A stretch of DNA of 64,000 nucleotides, taken from assembly GCA_002104935.1 (NCBI GenBank), contig MCGT01000046.1, forward strand, positions 1 to 64,000. Direction: 5' to 3'. Below the pieces are notes generated by a model, which made no database searches, was not told the origin of the DNA, and saw only the letters and a program-made list of their open reading frames with translations. The first letter of the stretch is position 1; every line of letters begins with the position of its first letter. The position numbers and the translations under genes were made by a program. Shown here one piece after another: positions 34,664-47,561 of the stretch. Origin of the DNA: Hesseltinella vesiculosa (Eukaryota > Mucoromycota > Mucoromycetes > Mucorales > Cunninghamellaceae).

Positions 34664-35365
34664 ATGACCATATACAATCTGTACATTTTTGATAGACACT
34701 GTCAATGTATTTATTTTCAAAAATGGACCCATGCCCCCAAAGGTAGTGCTAGCGCCAATACCAGTCAAACCGGAAGCCGATTAGGGTCAAGGCTGTCGCA
34801 TTCCACCACTTCATCATCCGAGCCAATGAACACCACACAACTATCATCCCACAACCAAAGCATTCCCGAAGGTGCGTTGCTAACGCAGCAAAGTGGCATG
34901 GCTGCCGGTAGCATGATTTCCATGGAGGAAGAAGCCAAACTGGTCTATGGTGTGATCTTGTCCCTGCGCAACTTTGTGCGCAAGCTGTCTTCGACGTCCG
35001 ACCACGACGGCTTTATTTCCTACCGCACAAGCACCTACCGGCTTCATTATTACGAAACTCCCACCGGTCTCAAGTTTGTGTTGAACACAGATCCCCAGAC
35101 GGAAGGCATGAAGGCAGTGCTCAAGCAGATCTATGTCCAGCTTTATGTCGAGTTTGTGGTCAAAAACGGCCTGATGCGCTTCGACGACACGCGATGGGAA
35201 ATCAGCCAAGGCTTCCTCTCCCAACCCCAGGCCAACGAAGATACTCCCCATTCCACTTCCCACACCTCCTTCACCCCTGCCCCGCCTGGCAATATATCCA
35301 ATGAACTTTTCCGTTTGGCGGTAGATCGTTTTGTCCGTAGCCTTTCTTCGTTTGAGCAAAAATGA
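34664..35365 (+). CDS. BET5: TRAPP subunit BET5/TRAPPC1
   Basis: Longin-like core subunit of the TRAPP tethering and Rab GEF complexes at ER-Golgi membranes. Intronless 233 aa, longer than human TRAPPC1 (145 aa). The family core is clear: MTIYNLYIFDRHCQCIYF at the start, EEEAKLVYGVILSLRNFVRK, FISYRTSTYRLHYYETPTGL and KFVLNTD, LKQIYVQLYVEFVVKN, and a C-terminal ELFRLAVDRFVRSLSSF. Extra length comes from a Ser/Thr/Gln-rich insert of about 55 residues after the first beta strands (about residues 25-80) and a Pro/Thr-rich insert before the last helix; fungal homologues often carry such inserts. I see no splice signals that would remove them cleanly. Confidence 0.92.
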   Translation: MTIYNLYIFDRHCQCIYFQKWTHAPKGSASANTSQTGSRLGSRLSHSTTSSSEPMNTTQLSSHNQSIPEGALLTQQSGMAAGSMISMEEEAKLVYGVILSLRNFVRKLSSTSDHDGFISYRTSTYRLHYYETPTGLKFVLNTDPQTEGMKAVLKQIYVQLYVEFVVKNGLMRFDDTRWEISQGFLSQPQANEDTPHSTSHTSFTPAPPGNISNELFRLAVDRFVRSLSSFEQK

Positions 35366-36067
35366 AGCACTGGTTTCCTATTTATTTTTTTTTTTTTTGC
35401 GCTTCTCTCCAATGAAAATGAATACGTTGATGCCTTGGATTACATTAAAAATATCGTCGGCATTTGAAAAATGGCCAGTGGTGGTTTTTTTTTTTGCACT
35501 TTTGAGATGATGGATATAGCGAGCCATTTGCATAGGCGCAGAAAATAATAAATAGCGAGGGTACTGAAAAAACCAGGTCGATTGGTGGTGATCACCCAGC
35601 CAGAATTGTGTCGATTTCGTTCTGGGTCCTCTGATTCTCCAGCCAAAAAAAGCGACAAAGTCGGCCAACTTCCCATGCCAACCCCTTCCTTCATGGATCA
35701 GACCAAAAAAAAAAATCGAATCAGCTCAAATTTTATGCACAAATAAGCCATGTCGGTAGAAGGTCAAGGCTAAAGTGGCTGATCATTTGGAGCTTGCGAC
35801 GACCAGCGAGAGACGTTTAAGCCATACAGCTGCGATGCAAGGCTGGTACACAACACTGGAGCAGCCGAACCCAAAAGTGAAAAGCAGATGGTTGATATCC
35901 TCCACTTGCTTTTACCTCAAGAGGCTTCGTGCTGTTGCCATGGTGGTCAAGGTAAGAGCACATGCTCTAAAAGAGGTGATGGAAAAAAGGAAAAGGAAGC
36001 CAGTAGGACAGCTCAAACTCAATTTTTTGTTTCTTTTTTACATTCCAACTTTATTGTGTTTTGGTTA
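35366..36067. other. Intergenic with dispersed repeat copy B
   Basis: No supported gene. Includes a dispersed repeat (35557-35746). The remainder is the 5' flank of the next Zn2Cys6 gene. Confidence 0.5.
35557..35746 (+). repeat. Dispersed repeat copy B
   Basis: Shares ordered blocks with copies at 22.2, 53.6 and 54.1 kb: TACTGAAAAAACCAGGTCGA, TTGGTGGTGATCACCCAGCC, GATTTCGTTCTGGGTCCTCT, GATTCTCCAGCCAAAAAAAG, then ATTTTATGCACAAATAAG, which resembles the end of copy A. Confidence 0.6.
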
Positions 36068-38329
36068 ATGCTCAATGTCATTGGCAAGAAACAGCACCCT
36101 TGTGAAGGCTGCAGAGAAAGGAAAAAGAAATGCTCAGGCGCATTCCCATGCCAAAGGTAAAGACATGACCTGATCCAAAAAAAAAAAAAAAACTGGCTTC
36201 TTTGAACTAAAACTCTCTTTTTAATCGATTGACACTGTGTTAGGTGCCAACACCTACGAATACAATGTGTGATTGTCGACACTGTGTCACCGCCTGATCA
36301 TGATTATACTCGACTCTTACAGCAACAAACTTTGTATGATCAAATCAAGTCGCTACAGCAGAATATCATCCACCTTGAATCATCGCTCCAGCTACTGCGC
36401 CAACATGACCAGCAGCACCAGCCGTCATCGTCTATGGCATTGAAGCAGCGCAGTGAACAGAAACAAGCTGCCACACACTTTGTCCAGCAATGGCAAATCA
36501 CCCTGCGGCGCCATGGCATGACCATTGAAACGAACATTCGCACCTTTCACGATCTCGATCAGCAGTTGCTTGTGCTGCTGACCACCGGCCATCCCACGTC
36601 AGCCGCTTCGTTGGGGAGCTCGCCCGCTGCCTTTCCTGTCCGGCATCTCCAACGACACATGCCACTCTGGCTGTTACGCCGAGGCGCGTTCCGCGTGGAA
36701 CTACAAAATGTGCGTCAAGTTCCGCGTCGACGGATCGAGCGGCAGCTACAAGACGGTCCTCCTTCACCGCACTGCACCACCGAAGCCTTTGTGATGAACA
36801 AGCTTTGCTTGCCGTTGATCCGAGCCTTGTTCGACTGCTACCTGAGTTACCAAGTGTTCCTGCACCGACCGTCCTTCTTTGCTCACTTTGTCGACCCCGT
36901 CATTCGGCTCCAAGCCCAGTCCGGCGGCCTGATGTTTTTAGACTCGCCTGTTCTCTGTTCCCTGGCGGCCTTTGCCATGGTCATCTCTTGCCGCCATACG
37001 TTCCAGCTTGTGCCTGCCAACTTTCGACTCCTGGTTGCAGAAGAGTTTGCTGCGCGTGCTCGGGATCTGGTCGACTTTGACGAGGTGTCCCTGGCCTCGC
37101 TGATCACCTTGACGTTTCTAGCACTTTACTACTCTCGTGTCTACGACGCCCAATCCACCACCCGGTACCTGGACATGGTCTTCCGGCTGCGTACCCTCTG
37201 GGAAGAAGCGAGTGAGGTGTTGGACCCCGGCCTGCAAGAACTGTACAAGCGATTGCACTGGGCCATGTTCAATGCAGCCATCCGCCTTCAATACTTTGCC
37301 AACCAACGTGGTGTGCCTCTGACCCGATCACCAACGATGGCAACTGGCCAGGCCAATCATCGTCCACATCCTGTCCTTGGCTTGCTCAGGCAAGATCGTC
37401 CACGGTTTGTACGCCTGGCGCTGCCGGATGAGCCTGATCATCTTCACATGATCCTGGAAATGCACAGTGTCATGCAACCAATGATGGCCATCCTGCACTC
37501 GTACATTGGGCAAGTGCGATTTGAAAGCAATGACCAAATCGATCTGACGCTGCTGTCCGACACCGAGTCAAGGTTCCAAACCTTTTATCGCAAGGTACCT
37601 GCGCACCTGCATCTGGATCTCGACCCGCTCCTGGACCGGGTGCCGTCGGAAAAAACGCCTCTGGCCCTTGGCATTGCTCTGAAAAAGCGGCTGGATGCCC
37701 TGATGATGTCGGCCGGCCGAGCCCAGCTGGACTTCTTGCCGAAACTGTTCCTTGCCATGGCCTATCTCCAAGGCCGCGTGTCACTGTATGAGCCGTTCCT
37801 GCAGGATCTGGAAGAGGAATCCCTCGCCCGTCGACTAGGTCTACTGGATCCACAAGGCCTACCGATGATGCCGAAAGGCACAGACGTGCCGTCGCCACCT
37901 CCTTCGTTTGCAGCCAAAGAGCAACACATGCCGTCACCTGACTCCTCGGCCGCAGCGTCACCTCGTCAGCCTCCGTCTGGCTCGCTGCTGGCGCAACAGC
38001 AATGTACCAAAGCAGCGGTTCTACTGACGTACTTGATGGAATATGCACAGGTGCTTGGCTTTCACTGTCAATTGGACTTGGCGGTGTTGCTGACGGTGTG
38101 GGACGTGCATATGCGGAATGCATGCTTGGATGGCCGACCGCATCTGTCGGAACATACCATTCACCAAGCACGACATGGACTGAGCCAGTGCTTTGCCATC
38201 TTACGCCAAGGTCATTTCTTTGGCTGCGCTCAAGATACCCTCCAGTCGTACTTTGCCCACGTGGAACGTTTGCTTGCTGCCACTTTGGATGCCCAAGCTC
38301 CCACGTTTGCTCCACGATACCCAGCTTAA
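36068..38329 (+). CDS. Zn2Cys6 fungal transcription factor
   Basis: Putative nuclear regulator. Exons 36068-36156 and 36244-38329 join in frame to give 724 aa. The zinc cluster PCEGCRERKKKCSGAFPCQR is completed across the intron by CQHLRIQC, giving the six-Cys pattern. A predicted coiled coil follows (YDQIKSLQQNIIHLESSLQL) for dimerisation. A fungal middle-homology-type helical region covers about residues 100-590, and a Ser/Pro-rich linker (about 590-625) precedes C-terminal helices. The segment WQITLRRHGMTIETNIRTFH aligns with WQISLKQTSHGLQLDTNVTN of the regulator at 11.5 kb, and flanking helices also correspond, so the two look like diverged paralogues. The target pathway is unknown. Confidence 0.88.
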
Positions 38330-39552
<1,223 letters not shown>

Positions 39553-39796
39553 ATGATGTTGGCTAGCCTATCACTTTTTTTTTTTACGTTGGAATGATTC
39601 TAATTTAGTGGTCATTGATTTCCCTATTTTTTTTTTTTTATTCACTCACTCACACTCTACCCTTCAGTTTTTCCCCCCCTATTTTTGTATACACACAACT
39701 TCTCTTGGTCTTCATTTTCTCTCGAAAATTCAAGGTGTCAAAAGACTTTTTTTTTTTTTTTTGTCCGTAAAAAATAAAAAAATAAAAAAATGAAGC

Positions 39797-39827
<31 letters not shown>

Positions 39828-40245
39828 ATACACCTTTTTTGACGTGTCTACAGTGAGAACTCAGGATGACAATCGCTTTGTTTTTTCTTTATCATATGAC
39901 AGGCCAAAGGTGGATGGGGTACTTTTTTAGGTTGACCAGCACGTGTAACAAGCAGTAGGATTGGTTTTGAGCGAAAATAAGTGTTGTTGTACAAACAAAC
40001 AGCTGGATTGAAAAGTCAAAGCAAGTGCACAGATCTCCTGTTGACTTTCCCTTTTGCCCAAACCAAAGGACTCGTTCATGTGGAAGCCCATGAGGGTACC
40101 TATGCGGGGTTTCAAACCCGGTCCATCTTTTGGATGTGCCTGAACCGGCCGCCCCACATTTTTTCTTCTTTCCTTTTCAACCTTGCTTTTTTACATTCCT
40201 TTGTCCTTTCCGTTCCTTTCATCGTCTCTCTTTATTAATACATCT
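39553..40245. other. Intergenic, no gene supported
   Basis: ARF1 3' region with T-tracts and a long A-tract (39797-39824), then the YPP1 promoter. A palindromic GGGTTTCAAACCC near 40108-40121 is noted but not assigned. Confidence 0.5.
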
Positions 40246-43200
40246 ATGGAAACAAAGGCTGAACAATCGTCTACTGAACTGGATCGCGCCAGAGCCCAAG
40301 GCCATTGGTCCGCCATGCCCGACTTGCTTAAGCGGTACAAAAAGTACCATCCCGAAGAAAAAGGTAATATTCTATATTAAATATAGACCTTGTGGCTCAC
40401 ATGATGTCTCTGATTAGTTCTACCTGCTACTGTTCAGATTGAAATGGAACTGATGCAGCTGCTGCAACAAGGTCAAGAAACCCCACCAGCCTACACCATT
40501 CAAGTCCCTCAACCAAGTACTTTTACCACCTCCGTCGACATTGTCTTCACCCATCCACCTGCCGATCTATTCTCATTGCATCCACAAGGCGATTCATATA
40601 TCCACCATCAAGCTCCCTTGTCAGCCTCTCAATCGCATGCCTTATTAGCACGTCTGCAAGATGTCGTTGCTCAACAAGTCGTCACCGAACACTTGGAAAA
40701 ACCAGACGATTGGCAGGCCCAGGTAGAGTGAAATGAAATGAAAGGACACAATTAGCTCATCCTAGTTTATCCTTTTTTGGATTTGTTAGCTCTCCAGAGT
40801 TGTCATGGCCCGCATCTATTTTGAAAGCGGACGATACAAAAAAGCTCTTGAATCATTGGAAAGACTGGCCCTGCGATTTGAAGATGTCAACTGGGGTTAT
40901 GGGCTGGTGCTGCTGATTCAAGCACGTGTTATCAAAGGCATCTCGTTGGAAATGGAAAACCGCATCCCCGAAGCCTTGGAAGCCTATGACGCCGCTTGGG
41001 AAGTCATGGATTCTCACTTTAATGAAAAAAACGACCACTTGGCCCATTGGATGGAAGAAGCCCTTTACCGTGCCATCCTTCTTCGTGTCTATCAAAAGTA
41101 AGCCTCTTGTCCAAGGAAAGAAGGGAATAACGAGCATGATTTCCTTTTTGTTCGTAGTGCCCCTGTCAAGCAAACTTTGAAATCCATGCGATGCTATCAT
41201 GCCCTAGCCATGCGCCATTGGCCCTCCAACTTCCGTGTGACCCGTCGCTGGCCTATCTATAACCTTTACACCCAATACTTGATCAAGACCTACCAAGACG
41301 ATACCTATGTAGCCATGACCATCACCGCCCCTAATGAAAGGTAAAACAAAATAGCAAGTAACCATCCACCAACACTCTCCTTTTTAGCATGGTCTCCCTT
41401 GCCCCCTCCACCAGTGGGCCTACCTCTTACCAACAAACCACAAATATTGCTGATGAACTGACCGAGGTCTTGCAGCACTTTCGCCAACTGTTCCTGGCCA
41501 TGGAGCCCACCTTGCCACGGGAAACCATCAACCAGCAACTCCTGGATCTGTTGCAATTGACCTTTTTGGCCCACGACATCATCGGCTGGGGCGACCTGGC
41601 CAACCTGCGCCGCATCCAGCGCTTCTTGTACCATGCCAAAGCCAAAACCTTTAACAACGCCTCCGTCACCCGCCTGTTATTCTTCACATTGGTTCGCCTC
41701 GGCGACTTTAATGAAGCCAAATTTGCCCTGCGTAGCTACATGGAAATGGTCGGTCTCCCCGAAAGCGATAACCCAGACGCCCATGCCAACCTCGAAGTCG
41801 AAGACAAGGTGGCCCTGATCCAACGCAAACTCAAGATCCGAGCCACCCTAGCCGCCAACACCTCCGCCATTCTGCAAGAATCTGAAGCGTCGATCATCCA
41901 GGTCCTCCACGTTGCCGTGCTCATGTATGGCCGAGAATTCCTCAGCGGCCAAGTGGCCAGCCAACTGGCTGACGTCGCCCTTACCCTTGCTCGTGAATCC
42001 GAGCAAGTCCATATCCCTCTCTTGGCCGAATGCTACCGTCTCAAAGGTACTGCCTATGGCTTCTGGGCCACTCAATGTAAGTCAAAAAAAAAAAAAAATA
42101 AGAGGAAAACCGAAAACAAGAAAGGAACCACCGGTATCTTATCCTGTTTTTTTTTTTAGGCGAGGCTGCAGAACTACGATCGGAATTGCACGGAGAAGCA
42201 TTACATGCGTTGGGTAAATGTGTCGATCTGGACGCTAGCTGGCAAGGCTATTATGAACTGGCTTTACAGCAAGCCACCATGCGTGATCTGACCCATGCCA
42301 TGGCCAGCGTGGCCGAAGCACTGAAACGACACCCTGACCACTTGCCTTCTTGGCACCTGCTGGCTTTGCTCTCATCCTCTAAGCAAATCCACCAATACCC
42401 CAAAGCCCTGCAAGTGTTGGAGGCCGGTTTGAAGCAGGTGGATCTCCACTCCTTGAATATGGCTTCGGCTGTTGGCTCGGTGCCTATGGTGGCTGGTCTT
42501 CCTGGCCAATACGCCCTTGCCCAAGCATTTGATCAGGCTGAAGCCTACCTTTCCGCCCGCATGACCCAGCTGGAGCTCCTGGAAACACTCGAAGGCCCTG
42601 AGGCTGTCCTGGCCACCTACAACGACCTGTTCACCACCTACGGCAAACTGTCGCAACAACTCGGCCTTGTCCACGGCGAATTGACCCACGCCTCGGATGC
42701 CTCGGACGAGAAATCTTCCAAGCGCAGCATCGACAGCTTGGCCGTCGGCTATGCCCCTAACCGCACGCACTCGACCGGCTCGCTTCGTTCACGTTCCAAC
42801 TCTGTGAACCAGCATTCATCGTCTCCCCTGGCCAACAGCACCTCCCAAGCCTCACTGGCCCCTACGCCCAAACCCAGCCAAAGCGAAGAAATCCCTAGCC
42901 AGCGCCTGCCCTCTGTCGACCGTCTTCATCATCAACAACCCACCGCCTCGGCCCAACCTTTGTCCTCATCCAAATCCATCAAGGAAAAGAAGAAGCGTGG
43001 TCTCATCGACATGCGCTTGGGCCGTCGCATCCACTCCGTCACTTCCACCCAAGACAAGCCTACTCGCTCCGACAGCCAATCCACCAGTTCTGGTAAGAAA
43101 TGGAACACAGCTAGAGATCAGCATACTTACCACCCCTCCCACCTTCTAATAGCCTCCTCCTCCTCCAAGCCAAAGCTCAGCACCAACGTCTCTCTTGCCT

Positions 43201-43874
43201 CCATGGTGGCACCTTCCTTCTCATCCTTGACCACCCTCGGTCGTCGTGACAGCGAATCTTCCACCGTTTGGAGCACCTTGCAACCTCAGCCAGCCAAAAC
43301 TGAAGTGGCCTTTGTACGCCACCAACGCGAACGCTGGGATGCCCTGATGGTCAAGATCTGGGTCATGTGCACCTCGTCCTTCATCAAGGCCGGCCGGTTT
43401 GAGCAAGCCATCCAAGCCATCATGGAAGCAGAAGAAATCGGCCTGACCGATGCTAATGTGTGGCATATGTTAGGTGTGCTCTGCTGGTCCGCCTACACCA
43501 AAGCTATCGAACGCCAACAGCTGGACGACAACCAAGGCGCCAACGAAGAAAACCCCGAAGACCTTTACGATACCTCGATGGAAGCCTTCAAAAAGGCCCT
43601 GGCCATCGACCCTGATCACATTGCCACCCATATTGACATGGCCAGCGCCTGGATCCAACATCAACCTGAACCTGAATGGGAACTGGCCGAGACTTTACTG
43701 GAACGCATCACCAAATCTCTTGGCTGGGACCGCCACGACGCCTGGTACTACTTGGGCTGCGCCTTTCAACAGCAAAAGGATATGGCCCGTGCCAAGGACT
43801 GTTTCCTCTATGCCATGGACCTGTCGGAAACCCATCCAGTCCGTCCTTTCACTGTCCTGCCTCGGTTTATTTAA
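40246..43874 (+). CDS. YPP1: YPP1/TTC7-like TPR protein of the PI4-kinase complex
   Basis: Scaffold that with Efr3 places the Stt4-type phosphatidylinositol 4-kinase at the plasma membrane. Exons 40246-40363, 40418-40722, 40790-41097, 41158-41340, 41388-42076, 42160-43092 and 43153-43874 give 1085 aa. N-terminal helices (ELDRARAQGHWSAMPDLLKR) are followed by TPR-type repeats (ARIYFESGRYKKALESLERL and others). A Ser/Thr/Gln-rich linker (about residues 690-830) comes next. C-terminal TPRs (VWHMLGVLCWSAYTKAIER, DAWYYLGCAFQQQKDMARAK) end in ETHPVRPFTVLPR, typical of TTC7/Ypp1. The intron 43093-43152 is 60 nt, in frame and stop-free, so retention would only insert 20 residues. Confidence 0.88.
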
Positions 43875-44880
43875 CTCATTCTCAAACATGATCCCCCCCC
43901 CCTTCCATAATTTTGTATTTCCCCATTTTCTTGCTCCTTGGCTCTCTTCCTGTTAAAAGCCGTTTGCCAAAAAAAAAAAAAATAAATAAATAGATAAATG
44001 ATAACAATAGACATGGTACACGTATGGGGGGGGGGGAGGTTGTTTTCATTGAAATACCAAAAAGTCAAGTCGGTGGGGAGCGTCAAGGACATCGGGAAAA
44101 CGGTTGCCCGACTGAAAATAGTCTTCGTCACAGGGCCACACTGTTTTGTCTTTTGACACGGCAACATCACCAATGAGGAGTCCACTTTTTGTCTAGATCT
44201 TCCCACAAAGAACAAGAATACACCACCTTCCATATTCTTTCTTTTGCCCTTTGCTGACCGATGACTCGGATACTCAGACACCTCCGTTTGCTCAACCTGA
44301 TCTTCCAAGATTTCTCTCACACTCATCCTTCCCTCACACATTTTATCTGCGCCAACGCCATGGTCATCATAGCTAAATCCTAACTTCTTTGCTGTATTTA
44401 TCCTCAATGGTGGGAACAAACCTAATTAAAAAAAAATGAAATAGGTGTGACGAAATCAGTATCTTCTTCCTCATCACACCTTGGCCAGCTCCATTCTGCA
44501 TCCACTGGACAGGTACCTGGCTTGGGATGCATCCTGACCCCTGCAGTCTACCTCGCCACTGTTTCTTCTTTCCTTTTCGTTTTTAATTGAGCCAGTCGCC
44601 GACACACGCGGTTGAGACCAAGGAATTCTATAAACCTTAAGCTCCTGTTCGTTTAAAAAGGAAAATGCCTCGGTGCTGAATTGGAAAAAACCAGTGCGAA
44701 ATGGACCACTTTCAAAAATAGGCATGGGTCATTATACTGCGAATTCGTGTGAATTGCATTGACTGATACGAAATGCCCGCGATTTTCTCAAGCCAAAGAA
44801 AACAAAAAAAAAATGCGGGGTAGAATATATAAAGACTTGGCCACTCAGGCTTGACATCGCCGTTTTTTTTTTAAATTTCT
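43875..44880. other. Intergenic between YPP1 and MFS gene
   Basis: No supported gene. Contains a C-run (43893-43902), a G-run (44026-44036) and A/T-rich spacer. The last 60 bp hold the MFS promoter element listed separately. Confidence 0.5.
44826..44833 (+). promoter_or_regulatory. TATA box of MFS permease gene
   Basis: TATATAAA lies about 48 bp upstream of the MFS start codon, in an otherwise mixed sequence. Spacing fits a TATA element with a short leader, common for inducible transporter genes. Confidence 0.5.
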
Positions 44881-46912
44881 ATGAACACACACATGAATAA
44901 AATTGAACAGAAGCACGCAACTGCTGAACATGTGGAAAAGTCTTCTCTTTCAAATGAAGAACTTTCCAGCCACTCTGCCCCTTCACCACAAACCCGTGTT
45001 GTCAAATCGCCTGCGGAACGTCGTTTTGTGAAAAAATTAAACTGGACTGTCCTGCCATTTGTCTGGTTCATTGTCTTTATCCAGTTCGCAGATAAATCCG
45101 CCCTGTCAGTTTCAAACGTGCTGGGCATGCTTGTCGACACAAATACGACACCAAAACAGTATGGCTTGTTAGGCAAGACCCCACTCTACCTCACAGTCAG
45201 GAATGTCCCTGAACCTCTTTTTCGTTTTTCGTTCATGCAGGGTCTCTTTTTTATGTCGGATACATCCTGTTCCAGGTAACACCGAAAAAAACCTAATCGA
45301 ACCCCAATGGCTGAAGCTAAAAACAGTATGCGACTTTTTTTCTCTCCTGCAGATTCCCAATAGCTATCTTATTCAACGGGTGCCCATCAGCAAGTATTTG
45401 GGTACTCTACTCATCCTCTGGGGAATCTCGGTTGGTTGCAACGCCCTGTGCCAGAACTTTGCTCAGCTTCTTGCCTGCCGTCTACTCCTCGGTTTGTTCG
45501 AGGCTGGCACTGTAAGCTCCTCTAGCCACGAGTCTGTGCCGTCCTTACCAACCATCTTTTTTTTTAGTACCCCTGCTTATATATCATCATCAACTCCATG
45601 TATCGGTAAGCCATCGAGTCTCCCTCCAAGTCCATGATGAATCTGCTGGGGCGTTTTGTAGAAACTCACTCTTTATTCCCAGGCGTCAAGAACAAAGTGC
45701 CACTTATGGTTTCCTTTGGATGTCCAATGGCAGCGGCACCATCTTTTCCGTTCTTATATCCTATGGCATTGCTAACATAAGCAACACCCACGGCATTGCT
45801 TTGTGGCGCTGGTATGTTTCTTTTGCCTCTCTCTGACTGACATCACGCAAACAGCTCACAGTTTTTTTTTTTTTTTCCTTTCAGGGGTTCTATCATCTTT
45901 GGCATTCTCACCGTGATCATTGGCATCTTGACCTTCTTCTTCTTTGCTGACACCCCTCATTCGAAATGGCTGCGACTTACTGAAGAGGAAAAAGAAATCG
46001 TTGAAATGCGAATCCAAGATAACTCTGTCGTGCGCAAGCGGGAAGTCCTTGTCAGCCAGTACTGGGAATGTTTTAAGGAACCCCGCTATTACTTGGTTGC
46101 CTTGGCTGCCTTTGCCAACAACCTCAGCAATGGCGGCCTTGTTGTCTTCTCCACCCCTTTTGTACACACCCTTGGTTTCACTGTAACTTCTTTTTCTCTC
46201 AGCTTCAATGCTACAAGCTCACCCCGCCACTTCTTTTTTCATTATAGCCAATGCAGGCCATCTTATTGCAGATGCCCTCGGCCACCATCACCGTCATTTT
46301 CTGTTTCTTGTCTGTCATGCTCCATCGCAAAACAAATAGCTATGTTATTGTGTCTGCCGTGTGCTCTGGCATTGCCATGATTGGGTGCATTTTGCTGGCC
46401 AGCCTGCCCCACACTTCCATCAAACTCTTGGGCTATTATTTGGCTGTAAACAGAGGAACTCCAAAAAAAAAAAAAACATTGTACACTGATACCTCCTTTT
46501 TACTTCCAGTGGGGTTACAATGGCAGCTATATCATGCTCCTGTCCCTGGTCGGCAGCAATGTCTCTGGCTATTCCAAAAAGGTAATCGGCGTTTGGAAAG
46601 CGAAAAAAAAAAATCGACAGCTCTCCTAAACTTTTTCTAAAGATCTGGTACAATGGGACGATCATGATCGCATACTGCATTGGCAACCTGATTGGCCCTT
46701 TAGTGATGGTGGATCAAGAGGCGCCAGTCTATCGCTCGGGCATGATCACCTTTGTGGCTGGCAATTTCGTGGTGTTCCTTTGCATTGCCTTCATCAGCTT
46801 CCTGTCAGCGCGAGTGAACAAGAAACGCATGGCCCATGGCCCCGTGGGCACGACCGACGCTCACTTGAATTTAACTGATCGTCAAGACGAAAATTTTATT
46901 TACAAGCTGTAA
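44881..46912 (+). CDS. MFS permease, allantoate/anion symporter (Dal5-like) family
   Basis: Plasma-membrane secondary transporter, probably importing an organic anion such as allantoate, ureidosuccinate, a vitamin or a dipeptide. Nine exons (44881-45172, 45241-45275, 45353-45511, 45568-45605, 45683-45811, 45885-46182, 46248-46445, 46510-46581 and 46643-46912) join to 496 aa with about 12 hydrophobic segments. After a hydrophilic N-terminus, RFVKKLNWTVLPFVWFIVF starts TM1, and FADKSALSVSNVLGM is the family motif. Others are QNFAQLLACRLLLGLFEAGT and the loop DTPHSKWLRLTEEEKEIVE. Intron 1 (45173-45240) is a GC-AG intron with donor AG|GCAAGA. Exons of 35 and 38 nt are unusually small. The substrate cannot be set from sequence. 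Confidence 0.88.
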
Positions 46913-46961
46913 CAGCCCTATCCTTATCAAATGAATAAAATTTGCAAAACGGAAAAATTCC

Positions 46962-47087
46962 CCTGAGCTTAATCCGATTGAGCAGTTCTGGTCGATTGTG
47001 AAGAGAAAGACTGCGGCCATCTTCAATGATTTGACCTGTTTGGACCCATATCACCATCCTTCTTACAATTTACCTGTACCACTGTAA
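46962..47087 (+). mobile_element. Tc1/mariner transposase C-terminal relic
   Basis: An open stretch of 41 codons reads PELNPIEQFWSIVKRK, the conserved PDLNPIE.FW block near the last catalytic residue of Tc1/mariner DDE transposases, then diverges. No upstream domain or terminal repeats are visible, so it is a short fragment. It lies directly 3' of the MFS gene. Confidence 0.75.
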
Positions 47088-47301
47088 GCAAGTGGTTTTG
47101 TTATACGTGCAAAGAAAAGAAGATGGAAAAGCAAGGGGCGGGGGAAAAGGCGGGAATAGGGGGGAATACTTAACACCGGTACAGTCCAAGGGTGATGCTA
47201 GTGAAAATGATGAGCGCCTGAGAGCGCCAAGGTTTTTTTGCAATGGAAGGGAAGGTTGGGTGCGAGGAAAGAAACTAGCCAATGAGAGTGCGCAGACTGG
47301 G

Positions 47302-47310
47302 TAAGGCAGG
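47302..47310. repeat. Left 9-bp target-site duplication of MULE
   Basis: TAAGGCAGG immediately outside the left terminal inverted repeat. It is identical to the 9 bp right of the element (51359-51367). Perfect identity argues for a fairly recent insertion. Confidence 0.9.
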
Positions 47311-47399
47311 AAAAAGAATAGGAGTCATCCAGAACTCACGGAAATGGCTGTTACACAGAGTAAAAAATTGCCCAATAAATATCTTTCTTCTTTTTGGCA
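47311..47399 (+). repeat. MULE left terminal inverted repeat
   Basis: 89 bp, pairing with 51269-51358 on the other strand. The core TCACGGAAATGGCTGTTACA is identical in both arms. Confidence 0.93.
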
Positions 47400-47561
47400 A
47401 TATCTTCTATCGTCACCTATCCGGGATTACCTCTTCATCCTCGTCCACTTATCCTCACCTCTTCTCAATTCTTGTTTTAGCATTTGGCTGTGACTCCTGG
47501 AACCAAAATAAAAATAAAAAAACAACGGGATTTTTTGTCTTCCCTTTTTTTTTTTACTTCA

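Noticed and set aside
39797..39824. Long A-tract after ARF1 as sign of a retroposed gene
   Set aside because: ARF1 has three introns and no target duplication is visible; A-tracts of this kind recur across the window.
40095..40160. Palindromic GGGTTTCAAACCC resembling a tRNA T-arm
   Set aside because: No matching acceptor stem, D-arm or anticodon arm at the right spacing on either strand.
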